Part shown: one piece after another, positions 6,113 to 13,876 of the stretch | How positions within the stretch are numbered: position 1 is the stretch's first letter | How the letters are laid out: every line of letters starts with the position of its first letter | Program-made: the position numbers and the translations under genes | Origin: Thermoprotei archaeon | GTDB lineage: Archaea; Thermoproteota; Thermoprotei; Thermofilales; B20-G17 | NCBI GenBank assembly: GCA_003649515.1 | Contig: QMSC01000005.1 | Coordinates: forward strand, 1 to 18,405 | Reading direction: 5' to 3' | DNA: 18,405 nucleotides | Notes under the pieces: generated by a model | What the model was told of the DNA's origin: nothing | Seen by the model: only the letters and a program-made list of their open reading frames with translations | Databases searched by the model: none

Positions 6113-7333
6113 ATGGACCTGGTGTCGAGGATCTATGAGTATATCTTGGAGGCCGACAGAGTTCTCGATAAAGTCGTTTACAGAACGCCCATTGATAAAT
6201 CCCGTACTCTTTCTAGGATCACTGGAGGCGAAGTATACTTAAAGCTCGAAAATCTTCAGCGAACAGGAGCCTTTAAGGTTCGCGGAGCCTACTACATGTT
6301 ATGGCGACTAATGAGGGAAAGGGGTAAAATTAGTGCATGCGTAGCTGCTTCCTCTGGAAATCACGCTCAAGGAGTTGCTCTAGCTGCTACGGAACTGGGC
6401 ATTCGATCAATTATAGTCATGCCCGAGACAACGCCGTACATAAAGATTAGAGCTACGAAGAGTTATGGTGCAGAGGTAGTTCTTCACGGAAGGACTTACG
6501 ATGAAGCCTATAGTAAGGCGCTAGAAATCTGTGAGAAACTTGAAGCGGAATTTGTTCACCCGTTTAACGATGAGAGAGTGATTGCAGGACAGGGAACAAT
6601 AGGCCTTGAGATGCTTAGATCTTTAAAGGATATTGATGTCGTCATAGTTCCTGTAGGTGGAGGAGGACTTATATCGGGCATTGCCACAGCTATCAAAAAG
6701 CTCTCGCCCAGAACGAAGATCATCGGCGTACAGCCTGAAGGAGCTCCAGCAATGACTTTGTCATTTAAACGGGGTAGGCTCACAGAAGTCCCCTACGTGG
6801 ATACTATAGCCGATGGAGTAGCCGTGAAGAAGCCGGGAGATCTTACCTTTAAAATAATCAGCGAACTAGTCGACGATATGGTTCTTGTAAGCGACGACGA
6901 AATAGTGCGTGCCATTTTCTTTCTGCTTGAGAGGAGCAAATGCGTCGCTGAACCGGCGGGAGCTCTGGGCGTAGCAGCGCTACTTGGAGGGAGAATTGAT
7001 GTGAGGGACAAGAGGACAGTGGTACTAATTAGCGGAGGGAACATGGATATGCTACTTCTAGCTAGAGTTATAGAAAGAGCACTTGTGCTTGAGAAAAGGG
7101 AGATAAGAATCCAGGGAATATTACCCGACAGACCTGGTATGCTTAAAACGGTGCTTGAGGTACTAGCACAGGTAAGGGCTAACGTAGTGTCCATAGAGCA
7201 TGATCGAATAGATCCCTCGCTAAAACCTGGCACTGCGAAGGTAACCATAATCTTTGAGCTGCCCAGCGAAGACATGCTAGAGGGAATTCTTAAGCGGTTG
7301 AGGGAAAAAGGTCTCGTATTTAGGGCGATCTGA
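6113..7333 (+). CDS. ilvA: Threonine ammonia-lyase with C-terminal ACT domain
   Basis: PLP enzyme that converts threonine to 2-oxobutanoate and ammonia, and often serine to pyruvate. The catalytic domain covers about 1-325. LENLQRTGAFKVRGAY holds the PLP lysine K55, SSGNHAQG is at 80-87, the phosphate loop VPVGGGGLISG is near 180-190, and AEPAGALG is near 279-286. Residues from about 332 form one ACT domain (LPDRPGMLKTVLEVLA), typical of the roughly 400-residue single-ACT lyase class. Such ACT domains often bind amino-acid effectors. ATG at 6113-6115 is preceded by GAGGTG at good spacing. RidA follows 52 bp downstream, and a 2-oxoacid oxidoreductase operon lies nearby that could consume 2-oxobutanoate. 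Degradative versus isoleucine-biosynthetic use cannot be decided from sequence alone. Confidence 0.94.
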   Translation: MDLVSRIYEYILEADRVLDKVVYRTPIDKSRTLSRITGGEVYLKLENLQRTGAFKVRGAYYMLWRLMRERGKISACVAASSGNHAQGVALAATELGIRSIIVMPETTPYIKIRATKSYGAEVVLHGRTYDEAYSKALEICEKLEAEFVHPFNDERVIAGQGTIGLEMLRSLKDIDVVIVPVGGGGLISGIATAIKKLSPRTKIIGVQPEGAPAMTLSFKRGRLTEVPYVDTIADGVAVKKPGDLTFKIISELVDDMVLVSDDEIVRAIFFLLERSKCVAEPAGALGVAALLGGRIDVRDKRTVVLISGGNMDMLLLARVIERALVLEKREIRIQGILPDRPGMLKTVLEVLAQVRANVVSIEHDRIDPSLKPGTAKVTIIFELPSEDMLEGILKRLREKGLVFRAI

Positions 7334-7344
7334 AAATAGAGAGA

Positions 7345-7352
7345 TTTATTTA
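7345..7352 (+). promoter_or_regulatory. Possible TATA box of ridA
   Basis: TTTATTTA about 38 bases before the ATG at 7386, giving an expected transcription start near 7374. RidA may thus have its own promoter although it follows ilvA closely. Confidence 0.4.
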
Positions 7353-7385
7353 GCCTATTTCAGTGAAGAATACCCGGTGGCCAAA

Positions 7386-7769
7386 ATGGCTAAAAAGGTG
7401 GTGTTTACAGAAAAGGCTCCTAAACCTATAGGTCCGTACTCTCAAGCCATAAAGGTAGGCCCGTTTCTCTTCGGCTCAGGACAAATAGCCTTAGATCCGG
7501 AGACGGGCGAGGTAGTTAAAGGAGGTATAAGAGAGCAAACAAGAAGAGTTTTGGAGAACATTAAGGCCGTACTTGAAGAGGCGGGTTTCTCTCTCAACGA
7601 TGTAGTAAAGGTCACCGTATTCATCAAGGATCTAAGCCTCTTTAATGAGTTTAACGAAGAATACGGCAAGTATTTCGGTGACAAACCGCCTGCAAGGACG
7701 ACTGTTGAAGTGGCTCAATTACCTAAGGGAGTGCTCCTGGAGGTAGACTTTATAGCCTATAAAGAATGA
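7386..7769 (+). CDS. ridA: RidA family 2-iminobutanoate/2-iminopropanoate deaminase
   Basis: Hydrolyses reactive enamine/imine intermediates released by PLP lyases such as threonine ammonia-lyase, whose gene lies just upstream. The 127-residue length (from ATG) is typical of the trimeric YjgF/YER057c/UK114 fold. Signature segments are PIGPYSQAI near the N-terminus, GSGQIALDPETGEVV, the helix QTRRVLENIKAVLEEAG, and PPARTTVEVAQLPKGVLLEVDFIA, which holds the conserved arginine and the late glutamate of active RidA proteins. I prefer ATG at 7386 with GGTGG five bases or so upstream; the in-frame GTG at 7377 adds three residues and overlaps that ribosome site. The gene pair with ilvA is a textbook functional match. 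Confidence 0.95.
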   Translation: MAKKVVFTEKAPKPIGPYSQAIKVGPFLFGSGQIALDPETGEVVKGGIREQTRRVLENIKAVLEEAGFSLNDVVKVTVFIKDLSLFNEFNEEYGKYFGDKPPARTTVEVAQLPKGVLLEVDFIAYKE

Positions 7770-7778
7770 AGGAGAATT

Positions 7779-7784
7779 AAAAAA
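7779..7784 (-). terminator. T-tract after the phosphoribosyltransferase gene
   Basis: Minus-strand TTTTTT, about 17 bases beyond the stop of the minus-strand gene and between two convergent genes. Archaeal termination commonly uses such T runs without a hairpin. Confidence 0.35.
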
Positions 7785-7800
7785 CTATTTAGAGTGAGCT

Positions 7801-8481
7801 TTAGACGGCAATATAAGTGTTTTTACAGCCGCACTTTTTCTTAAGAACTCCCGTTTTTAAAAGCCTATTAAAGGATAACTTATAGTACGCTTCCCCTACA
7901 TCAATCCCGTACCACGACTTAAACTCCTTCACTAGCTCTTCAAACGTCCACTCTACCTTACCTTCCTTTTTCTTCTCAGAAACTATTTTCTCAAAGAAGT
8001 TTGTGGTGTCTTCGGCGCGGGTCCAGGGGTATTGATACCAGATCCACTCCTTAACTTCATCCACGAAGTAGTCGGGCTTTATCTTCGCTACAGGGGATAT
8101 CCACTGCATTGCAGCAACCCTAATTTCTTGGGGCTTCCAATGATTCTCAATATACTCCTTCGCTACTATGATCGAGTCTCCGGTATCAACTATATCGTCG
8201 ACGAGTAATACTCTTTTTTCTGAGAGATCGATAGTGTATGGGTATTTTACATGAGCCTTAGCGGTAATTTCCGCAGCTTTGCCCCAGTGAAGGATCTGTA
8301 TGCTAATTAAATCGTGTATGTCAAGGAAGTCGCACAGAAGCCTTGCTGGAACGTATCCCCCACGGGCTATTGCTACAATTATATCAGGTCTCCATCCTGA
8401 TCCCTCAATCACTTCTGCTAGTTTCCGACACCATTCAACAACTTCCTCCCAGGCAACTAGCTTAGTGTTTACCTTTGGCAT
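7801..8481 (-). CDS. PRPP-dependent purine-type phosphoribosyltransferase (COG2236)
   Basis: Type I phosphoribosyltransferase fold, probably salvaging a purine or related base with PRPP. The PRPP-binding signature VLLVDDIVDTGDS is at 91-103. The beta-strand IIVAIARGGYVPARLL at 34-49 is the pyrophosphate loop region typical of COG2236. WIWYQYPW is near 147-154. After about residue 160, an extra C-terminal region (WTFEELVKEFKSWYGIDVGEAYYKLSFNRLLKTGVLKK) looks like a small helical or winged-helix appendage. The tail has C-x-C (CGC). ATG at 8479-8481 has GGTGA five bases upstream. It is separated by 45 bp from the upstream URO-D-like gene, with its own TATA-like element there. Base specificity is unknown. 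Confidence 0.88.
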   Translation of the reverse strand: MPKVNTKLVAWEEVVEWCRKLAEVIEGSGWRPDIIVAIARGGYVPARLLCDFLDIHDLISIQILHWGKAAEITAKAHVKYPYTIDLSEKRVLLVDDIVDTGDSIIVAKEYIENHWKPQEIRVAAMQWISPVAKIKPDYFVDEVKEWIWYQYPWTRAEDTTNFFEKIVSEKKKEGKVEWTFEELVKEFKSWYGIDVGEAYYKLSFNRLLKTGVLKKKCGCKNTYIAV

Positions 8482-8517
8482 ATTTTCACCGATTAAAGTA
8501 GGGTTACCATAGTGAAA

Positions 8518-8529
8518 AATTTTATTTTA
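8518..8529 (-). promoter_or_regulatory. AT-rich TATA-like element before the phosphoribosyltransferase gene
   Basis: Minus-strand TTAAAATAAAAT, overlapping the stop codon of the upstream gene, 38-48 bases before the start codon at 8481. It fits an archaeal box A with a short leader. Confidence 0.4.
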
Positions 8530-9576
8530 AGAAACGAGCTTCAAAAGCTTCTTTCGTAGCGCAATGATCTTCTCTAATGGAAGTCTTTCATGAAATCCTC
8601 TGCCAGGATAGGGACTATGTGTCGTTGCGAGGATCAAGTGTCTACCTTTAAGGAGGTTTACGAGTTTCATGGGAATTTTAACGAACTCTTCCACTTCCAC
8701 TAGCCTGTTAAATACGAGATCGACGGGAACTCCTGTAAAGAAGACTATTTCTCTTCCCACCATTAATCTCGCTTCTGCCACCTTCTCCACCCACTTTTCG
8801 GCTGCCTTAACCGTAGATTTGGGGCATAGATCAAGCGGGTGGAGGCCATCATAGACTTCCGAAAGTAGTGTGATGAGTTTCTCCCTAGTTAAGTCCCCAT
8901 CACAGTGAAGTATGGCATATTTACACCTCTTCTTTATAGCTTCAACGAACTTTCGGTGCCATTCAATGTACTTTTCGCGGATGAAGTTAGTAGGATATAA
9001 TGGTCCTGTATAGCCAGCCATATCGTCCGCTATTCTTACAGCATCTACGTAGTCGATCTCAGCGCCAGCCTTAATGGTTTCCAAAATGTAATTGCATATC
9101 TTGTCGTAGATTTTCACTGCAAGTTGTCTCTTCAGCTTTAAACATACCGCAAAACCATAGCTGTGTGCTATCTGACCAACTTTCAACAGGCTTTCTGAAG
9201 GCTTGGGGGCGAAAAACGATTCCGCCGTTTCTGTAGGACCAAGTATTTTAAAGATGATGAACCTTTCCCTAGCATACTTCCTTGCTTTTTCCTCAAAGCT
9301 TTCAATTGACTTTGAAACGAAGTCGGAGAGTTCAGGCCATTGGTACTCCCCTGTCGAGACTCTCTCGATCCAGAATCTTAGCCTCTCCCCCGGTTTTCTT
9401 GCATAAGGCCCTCCTTTCCTATAAAACTCCCTCCATTCGCTGTATTTCGCGCCCACGCCTACTATATCTCCTAAAGCGTACTCCTCATCCTTATTATCCG
9501 ACTCTATGTGAAGGGGAATTCTAGTGCTGGAGCCCTCTTCGAACACCTCATAAACTACTCTTCTGCTAGAGGTCAA
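8527..9576 (-). CDS. Uroporphyrinogen decarboxylase-fold protein (COG0407-like), likely methyltransferase or unknown role
   Basis: The 349-residue protein has the TIM-barrel pattern of the URO-D superfamily. DAVRIADDMAGYTGPLY at 178-194 matches the family's DD strand and substrate loop. YAILHCDGD at 220-228 matches the lHsCGn motif, with H224 and C226 as likely zinc ligands in methylcobamide:thiol methyltransferases. YDGLHPLDLC follows at 242-251. True HemE arginine motifs near the N-terminus are not evident, and no haem genes are nearby, so a haem role is unlikely. The start is TTG at 9574-9576; an in-frame GTG ten codons on is an alternative. The 5' region is the 171-bp divergent spacer shared with the oxidoreductase operon. 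No corrinoid protein gene is in the window, so the substrate cannot be assigned. Confidence 0.75.
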   Translation of the reverse strand: MTSSRRVVYEVFEEGSSTRIPLHIESDNKDEEYALGDIVGVGAKYSEWREFYRKGGPYARKPGERLRFWIERVSTGEYQWPELSDFVSKSIESFEEKARKYARERFIIFKILGPTETAESFFAPKPSESLLKVGQIAHSYGFAVCLKLKRQLAVKIYDKICNYILETIKAGAEIDYVDAVRIADDMAGYTGPLYPTNFIREKYIEWHRKFVEAIKKRCKYAILHCDGDLTREKLITLLSEVYDGLHPLDLCPKSTVKAAEKWVEKVAEARLMVGREIVFFTGVPVDLVFNRLVEVEEFVKIPMKLVNLLKGRHLILATTHSPYPGRGFHERLPLEKIIALRKKLLKLVS

Positions 9577-9747
9577 ACAAGTCCCTGAATATTATAACGT
9601 GTAAACAATTTAATAGTATAGATATAGTGTATCAATGTACTACTTCTCTTTAATTTTTACAGCTGTTAAGCAGAGAGTATTATTAATTACACTTTGCATA
9701 ACGGGGAAATTAATTAAGCCATAATATTTTATGTAAAACGACATGCT
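9577..9747. promoter_or_regulatory. AT-rich divergent promoter region
   Basis: This spacer separates the minus-strand URO-D-like gene and the plus-strand oxidoreductase operon. ATAATATTTTAT (9721-9732) lies about 22 bases before the ATG at 9748, which fits a leaderless transcript. ATTATA (9591-9596) lies close upstream of the TTG at 9576 on the other strand. TTAATTAA (9711-9718) is a small palindrome. No gene is seen. Confidence 0.5.
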
Positions 9748-11493
9748 ATGGGCTCGATTTACTTCACTTACCTAATAGGCGGAGAAGCTGGCATGGGTGT
9801 TGCAGCTTCTGGTAGAATGCTTGCCAAGACTTTTACGAGAGGGGGCTATTACGTCTTCGGCATGATAGACTATCCGTCGCTAATAAGAGGGGGACATAAC
9901 TTCTACCATGCTACAGTAAGCGATGAGAGAATATGGTCTCTTCACTATAACGTGGACCTTATTATAGCTTTGAATAAAGACACCTTAGATAGACATCTCT
10001 CGAAGCTGAAGAAGAAGGGATCTATTATCGTGGACAGCGACATCAAGTACGATAAAAGTGCTTTGGAAAGGCAAGGAGCTAGAGTTTTCGAAATTCCGCT
10101 CACGGGGATTGTAAAGGAGCTGGGAGCACTAACAGTAGTGAGGAATAGCGTAGCGCTGGGAGCATCAATGGCACTGATAGACTTCGATCTAGAGGTGCTG
10201 TTAAGCGTAATAAGAAAGGAGCTGGGGAAGAGGAAGGAAATAGCTGAGATCAACGTGGAGGCCGCTAAGAGGGGTTATAGTTTCGTCGTTGAGCAATATG
10301 GTAAGGGAGTGCAGTGCACTATTCGACCTCGAAGCGACAATGGGCACTTAGTCATTACCGGTAATGAGGCCGTAGCGCTAGGAGGGTTGCGCGCGGGGAT
10401 GAAGACGTACTTCGCTTACCCTATGACTCCGGCATCTCCAGTATTACACTTCCTAGCTAATGTCCAATTCGACTTCGACGTAGTAGTAGTCCAGCCCGAG
10501 AACGAAATAGCGGTGATTAACATGGCTATAGGCGCTTGGTATGCAGGTTCTCGCTCAATGGTCGCCACATCTGGCGGAGGCTTTGCACTTATGACGGAGG
10601 CTATTGGACAGGCAGCCATGACTGAGATTCCAGTTGTTGTCGTATTGGCGCAGAGATCTGGACCAAGTACGGGAATGCCCACCTATACCGCTCAAGGGGA
10701 CCTACGCTTTGCGCTACATGCCTCACAAGGAGAGTTTCCCCGTTTCGTAATAGCTCCAGGTGATGCTGAAGAAGCATTTTATCTAACAGTAAGAGCATTT
10801 AATCTAGCCGAAAAATTCCAGGTGCCGGTTATAATCCTGACGGATAAGCATTTAGCTGAAAGCCACTTAACGGTTCCAGCATTTGACTTAAAGAAGGCTA
10901 AGGTCGAAAGGGGGAAGATCATAGTTGGGAAGTACGAGGGCTCTGAGGAGTACAGACGCTATAAGATAACTGATGATGGGATCTCCCCCATGGCTTTTCC
11001 CGGCACCTTAAACGCAATAGTTAAAGTGAACAGTTCTGAGCACAACGAGTACGGGTTCGCTACAGCTGATGCTAAAAATGCTGAGATAATGGCCAAGAAG
11101 AGGTTACGTAAACTAGAACTCATGCAGGAGGAGGTGGAAAACTGCGAGGAATCTGTTAAGGTATATGGCGATGAGCGTAGCCCAATAGCGATAATTGGCT
11201 GGGGATCTACTAAGGGAGCCATATTAGAGGCTCTTAAGATTCTTGAGGCTAAGGGAGTAAACGTAAAGTTCGTACAGGTAGTCTTCTTATCCCCCTTCCC
11301 AACCAGGAGGCTTCAAACTATCTTAAAGGACGTAAGGGAACTGTTACTGGTGGAGAATAACGTAACAGGTCAGCTGGGTAGCTTGCTCCGTGAACACCTA
11401 CTTAGAGCGCCGGACGAGTATCTCCTGAAGTTTAATGGTCGCCCCTTCTATCCTCATGAAGTAGTATCAAAAGTTCTGGAGGTGGTCAAATGA
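9748..11493 (+). CDS. 2-oxoacid:ferredoxin oxidoreductase, fused gamma-alpha subunit
   Basis: Large chain of an oxidoreductase that converts 2-oxoacids plus CoA to acyl-CoA, CO2 and reduced ferredoxin. Residues 1-185 are the gamma domain, opening GGEAGMGVAASGRMLAK and containing YPSLIRGGHNFY at 42-53. From about 200 comes the alpha domain with YPMTPAS at 224-230, a variant of the YPITP substrate motif, then QPENEIAVINMAIGA, TSGGGFALMTE and RSGPSTGMPT. The last motif fits the KorA/Sulfolobus-type group. No 4Fe-4S ferredoxin-like delta domain is present. The fused two-subunit form is typical of Thermoproteota. The stop overlaps the next gene's start (ATGA). The substrate may be broad; nearby ilvA makes 2-oxobutanoate a reasonable candidate. 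Confidence 0.93.
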   Translation: MGSIYFTYLIGGEAGMGVAASGRMLAKTFTRGGYYVFGMIDYPSLIRGGHNFYHATVSDERIWSLHYNVDLIIALNKDTLDRHLSKLKKKGSIIVDSDIKYDKSALERQGARVFEIPLTGIVKELGALTVVRNSVALGASMALIDFDLEVLLSVIRKELGKRKEIAEINVEAAKRGYSFVVEQYGKGVQCTIRPRSDNGHLVITGNEAVALGGLRAGMKTYFAYPMTPASPVLHFLANVQFDFDVVVVQPENEIAVINMAIGAWYAGSRSMVATSGGGFALMTEAIGQAAMTEIPVVVVLAQRSGPSTGMPTYTAQGDLRFALHASQGEFPRFVIAPGDAEEAFYLTVRAFNLAEKFQVPVIILTDKHLAESHLTVPAFDLKKAKVERGKIIVGKYEGSEEYRRYKITDDGISPMAFPGTLNAIVKVNSSEHNEYGFATADAKNAEIMAKKRLRKLELMQEEVENCEESVKVYGDERSPIAIIGWGSTKGAILEALKILEAKGVNVKFVQVVFLSPFPTRRLQTILKDVRELLLVENNVTGQLGSLLREHLLRAPDEYLLKFNGRPFYPHEVVSKVLEVVK

Positions 11494-12344
11494 CTATCAC
11501 ATTAGCTCAATTAAACACGAAGGCCACTATCACTTGGTGTCCTGGCTGTGGGAACTTCAGTATACTTACGGCATTTAAGAGGGCTTTAGTAGAGTTGCAG
11601 ATCCCGCGAGAAAAAGTAGTCGTTATTACGGGCATAGGTTGTCACGGAAAGTTCGGCGACTATGTAAATGTTAATAGCTTCCACACAATTCATGGAAGGG
11701 TCCTGCCCATTGCTACTGGAATAAAGCTAGCTAATAAGGAGCTAATAGTTGTGGGCTTCTCAGGCGATGGTGATGCCTACGCCATTGGTCTAAGTCACAT
11801 ACCACACGCTGCGCGAAGGAATATTGATGTAAAATACGTCGTACATAACAACATGATCTTCGGCTTAACTACTGGTCAAGTCACCCCTACAACACCTAAG
11901 GGCGTGAAGACTAGATCCACACCTTACGGTAATCCTGAGGAGCCCCTTAACCCGCTTGCGCTAGCGCTAGTATCAGGAGCTACATTTGTTGCTAGGGGGT
12001 TTGCAGGGGATGTGGCTCATTTAACGTGGCTCTTCAAGGAGGCCATAAAACACAAGGGCTTTGCCTTCATAGATGTGCTCCAACCATGCTATACTTTCTA
12101 TAACACGTATGAGTACTTCCGAAGAAGGGTATATAAGCTTGAGGATGTGGGACATGACATCACGGACTTTGAGGAAGCTCTGAAAAAGGCCTACGAATGG
12201 AACGATAAGATACCCATAGGAATATTCTATAAGGTTCGTAAACCTACTTTCGAAGAAACGTTACCACAGCTTAAGGGAGAGCCGCTTGCCCTCAGGGACA
12301 TAAGTGACGTTAACATTGAAAAAGCATACGTTTTCCTGAGATAA
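11490..12344 (+). CDS. 2-oxoacid:ferredoxin oxidoreductase, beta subunit
   Basis: Thiamine-diphosphate-binding chain, partner of the gamma-alpha subunit just upstream, with which it overlaps by four bases. WCPGCGNFSIL and GIGCHGKFGDY carry cysteines for the single 4Fe-4S cluster; a further cysteine is in DVLQPCYTFYN. The TPP/Mg motif runs from GDGDAYAIG to the NN pair of VVHNNMIFGLTTGQ. FGLTTGQVTPTTPKG is the usual loop of this family. The 284-residue length is close to Sulfolobus-type beta chains (about 305). No delta subunit follows; instead, after 40 bp, a class III aminotransferase starts. Confidence 0.94.
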   Translation: MTITLAQLNTKATITWCPGCGNFSILTAFKRALVELQIPREKVVVITGIGCHGKFGDYVNVNSFHTIHGRVLPIATGIKLANKELIVVGFSGDGDAYAIGLSHIPHAARRNIDVKYVVHNNMIFGLTTGQVTPTTPKGVKTRSTPYGNPEEPLNPLALALVSGATFVARGFAGDVAHLTWLFKEAIKHKGFAFIDVLQPCYTFYNTYEYFRRRVYKLEDVGHDITDFEEALKKAYEWNDKIPIGIFYKVRKPTFEETLPQLKGEPLALRDISDVNIEKAYVFLR

Positions 12345-12384
12345 ATTGTTATAAACTCGTTCCTCTAATTAAGCCAGGATTTTA

Positions 12385-13740
12385 ATGAATCTGGGCAACT
12401 TGTATGAGGAGCTCCTAAGTAAGCTAGCTAAAAGAACTCCTAGCTCGAGAATGCTCTATGAAAGGGCTAGAAAGGTTCTGCCGATGGGTGTAACATATCA
12501 TATACGCTTCATGGAGCCCTATCCATTTTACGTTAAATATGCGAAGGGAGCAAATATCTGGGATGTGGATGGAAATATCTACGATGACTACTGGATAGGG
12601 CATGGTGCGCTCATCCTCGGACATGCACCAAAGCCTGTAATTGATGCCGTTAGAGAGCAGTTAGACAAGGGAAGTCATTATGGCTTTGCACACGAGCTTG
12701 AAATAAAGCTGGCAGAGCTTATAGTCAAGCATGTTCCAAACGTGGAAAGCGTGCGTTTTACGAACAGTGGAACTGAAGCGAACATGTACGCTATTAGATT
12801 GGCGAGAGCCTATACGGGTAGGAAAAGGATCGTAAAGATCGAGGGAGGATGGCATGGAGGTTACGATTCCCTTCATACAGGAGTTAAGCCGCCCTTTAAG
12901 GGTCCGGAGTCCGCGGGGCTCCCTGAAGAGTCGATAAAGTACACGGTCAGTGTACCGTTTAACGATTTAGAAGCCATGGAGAGAGCCATTAAGGGCGGCG
13001 ATGTTGCAGCTGTGGTCATGGAGCCTGTGTTAGGCGCTGGAGGATCGATTCCGGCAAGAAGGGAGTATTTAAAGGGGGTTAGGGAGCTTTGCGACGGGTT
13101 TGGAACCTTATTAATATTCGACGAGGTTATAACGGGCTTTAGGCTAGCTCTAGGAGGAGGGCAGGAGTACTACGGTGTTGATGCTGACATAGTAGTGATG
13201 GGCAAGATTATTGGAGGAGGCTTTCCAATAGGGGCCTTCGGCTCAAGATATGAGATAATGGAGTTGCTGGACTATAAGAAGTGTACAGAGAAAACTAGGA
13301 GAAGTTTTCATGGAGGAACTTTTACGGGTAATCCGGTATCAATGGTTGCAGGAATCGCCACAATTAAGGTGCTGGAAAGGGAAGGTGTATACGAGAGGCT
13401 CAACGCCATGGGAGAGTACATGATCAAAGGGTTAAGGAGGATAGCTTCCCACTTAACTAATCCAGTGTATATAACTGGTTCGGGCTCAATAATAGGCGTG
13501 CACTTCACTAAGAGAGAGCCTATAAACGCATGTATCTCGCTCATAGAAAGGTGGAGCGACGAAGTTTATAGGGTGCTCCATAAGTACATGTTGTTGAGGA
13601 ATATCGTTTACATAGGTGAGAATATGGCACACTTCATGCTTTCTACAGGGCACACGAAAGAGATGATAGATAGATTTCTGGCAGCTTTTGAGGACTTCAT
13701 AAAATTGATCGGAAAGGAGCTTAAAAGTGGAGGATCTTAG
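12385..13740 (+). CDS. Class III PLP aminotransferase, glutamate-1-semialdehyde aminomutase-like
   Basis: Fold-type I PLP enzyme of 451 residues. It shows NSGTEA at 127-132 (phosphate binding), GGWHGGYDSLH at 154-164, the cofactor aspartate in FDEVITGFR (D246), and the Schiff-base lysine K274 in MGKIIGGGFPIGAFG. This last motif is characteristic of the HemL-like branch. HemL makes 5-aminolevulinate, but no tetrapyrrole genes are nearby, and many archaeal relatives are aminotransferases or racemases of unknown substrate. The ATG at 12385 follows a weak AGGA. It sits 40 bp after the ferredoxin oxidoreductase operon, so it may supply a 2-oxoacid or semialdehyde from an amino acid. RuBisCO follows 136 bp later with its own promoter. 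Confidence 0.82.
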   Translation: MNLGNLYEELLSKLAKRTPSSRMLYERARKVLPMGVTYHIRFMEPYPFYVKYAKGANIWDVDGNIYDDYWIGHGALILGHAPKPVIDAVREQLDKGSHYGFAHELEIKLAELIVKHVPNVESVRFTNSGTEANMYAIRLARAYTGRKRIVKIEGGWHGGYDSLHTGVKPPFKGPESAGLPEESIKYTVSVPFNDLEAMERAIKGGDVAAVVMEPVLGAGGSIPARREYLKGVRELCDGFGTLLIFDEVITGFRLALGGGQEYYGVDADIVVMGKIIGGGFPIGAFGSRYEIMELLDYKKCTEKTRRSFHGGTFTGNPVSMVAGIATIKVLEREGVYERLNAMGEYMIKGLRRIASHLTNPVYITGSGSIIGVHFTKREPINACISLIERWSDEVYRVLHKYMLLRNIVYIGENMAHFMLSTGHTKEMIDRFLAAFEDFIKLIGKELKSGGS

Positions 13741-13827
13741 AGAAGTCTTAGGACCTCTGTGCCTGCGCGGTTAACTTCATCGATCTGCCCTCTCGAGCTT
13801 CTTCATCGGTCACTGGTACTAAATACA

Positions 13828-13870
13828 TTAAAATACCTTATATTTGTTAGTATAGCTTAGAGACGAGGGA
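13828..13870 (+). promoter_or_regulatory. Promoter and ribosome binding site of the RuBisCO gene
   Basis: TATA-like TTAAAATA (13828-13835) and TTATATTT (13838-13845) are followed by GAGGGA (13865-13870), six bases before the ATG at 13877. The remainder of 13741-13827 shows no gene. Confidence 0.5.
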
Positions 13871-13876
13871 AAAATA

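Noticed and set aside
6793..7275. Minus-strand frame inside threonine ammonia-lyase
   Set aside because: Serine/threonine-rich antisense shadow of the ACT and C-terminal catalytic regions; the plus-strand gene has all motifs.
9592..9606. TATAAC-GTG-TAAACA as a further copy of the cysteine-operon palindrome
   Set aside because: Only the left arm matches; the right arm lacks GTTATA, so it is more likely ordinary AT-rich promoter sequence.
9606..9640. Imperfect inverted repeat TAGTA...TACTA in the divergent spacer
   Set aside because: Arms match over only five bases with mismatches further in; expected by chance in AT-rich DNA.
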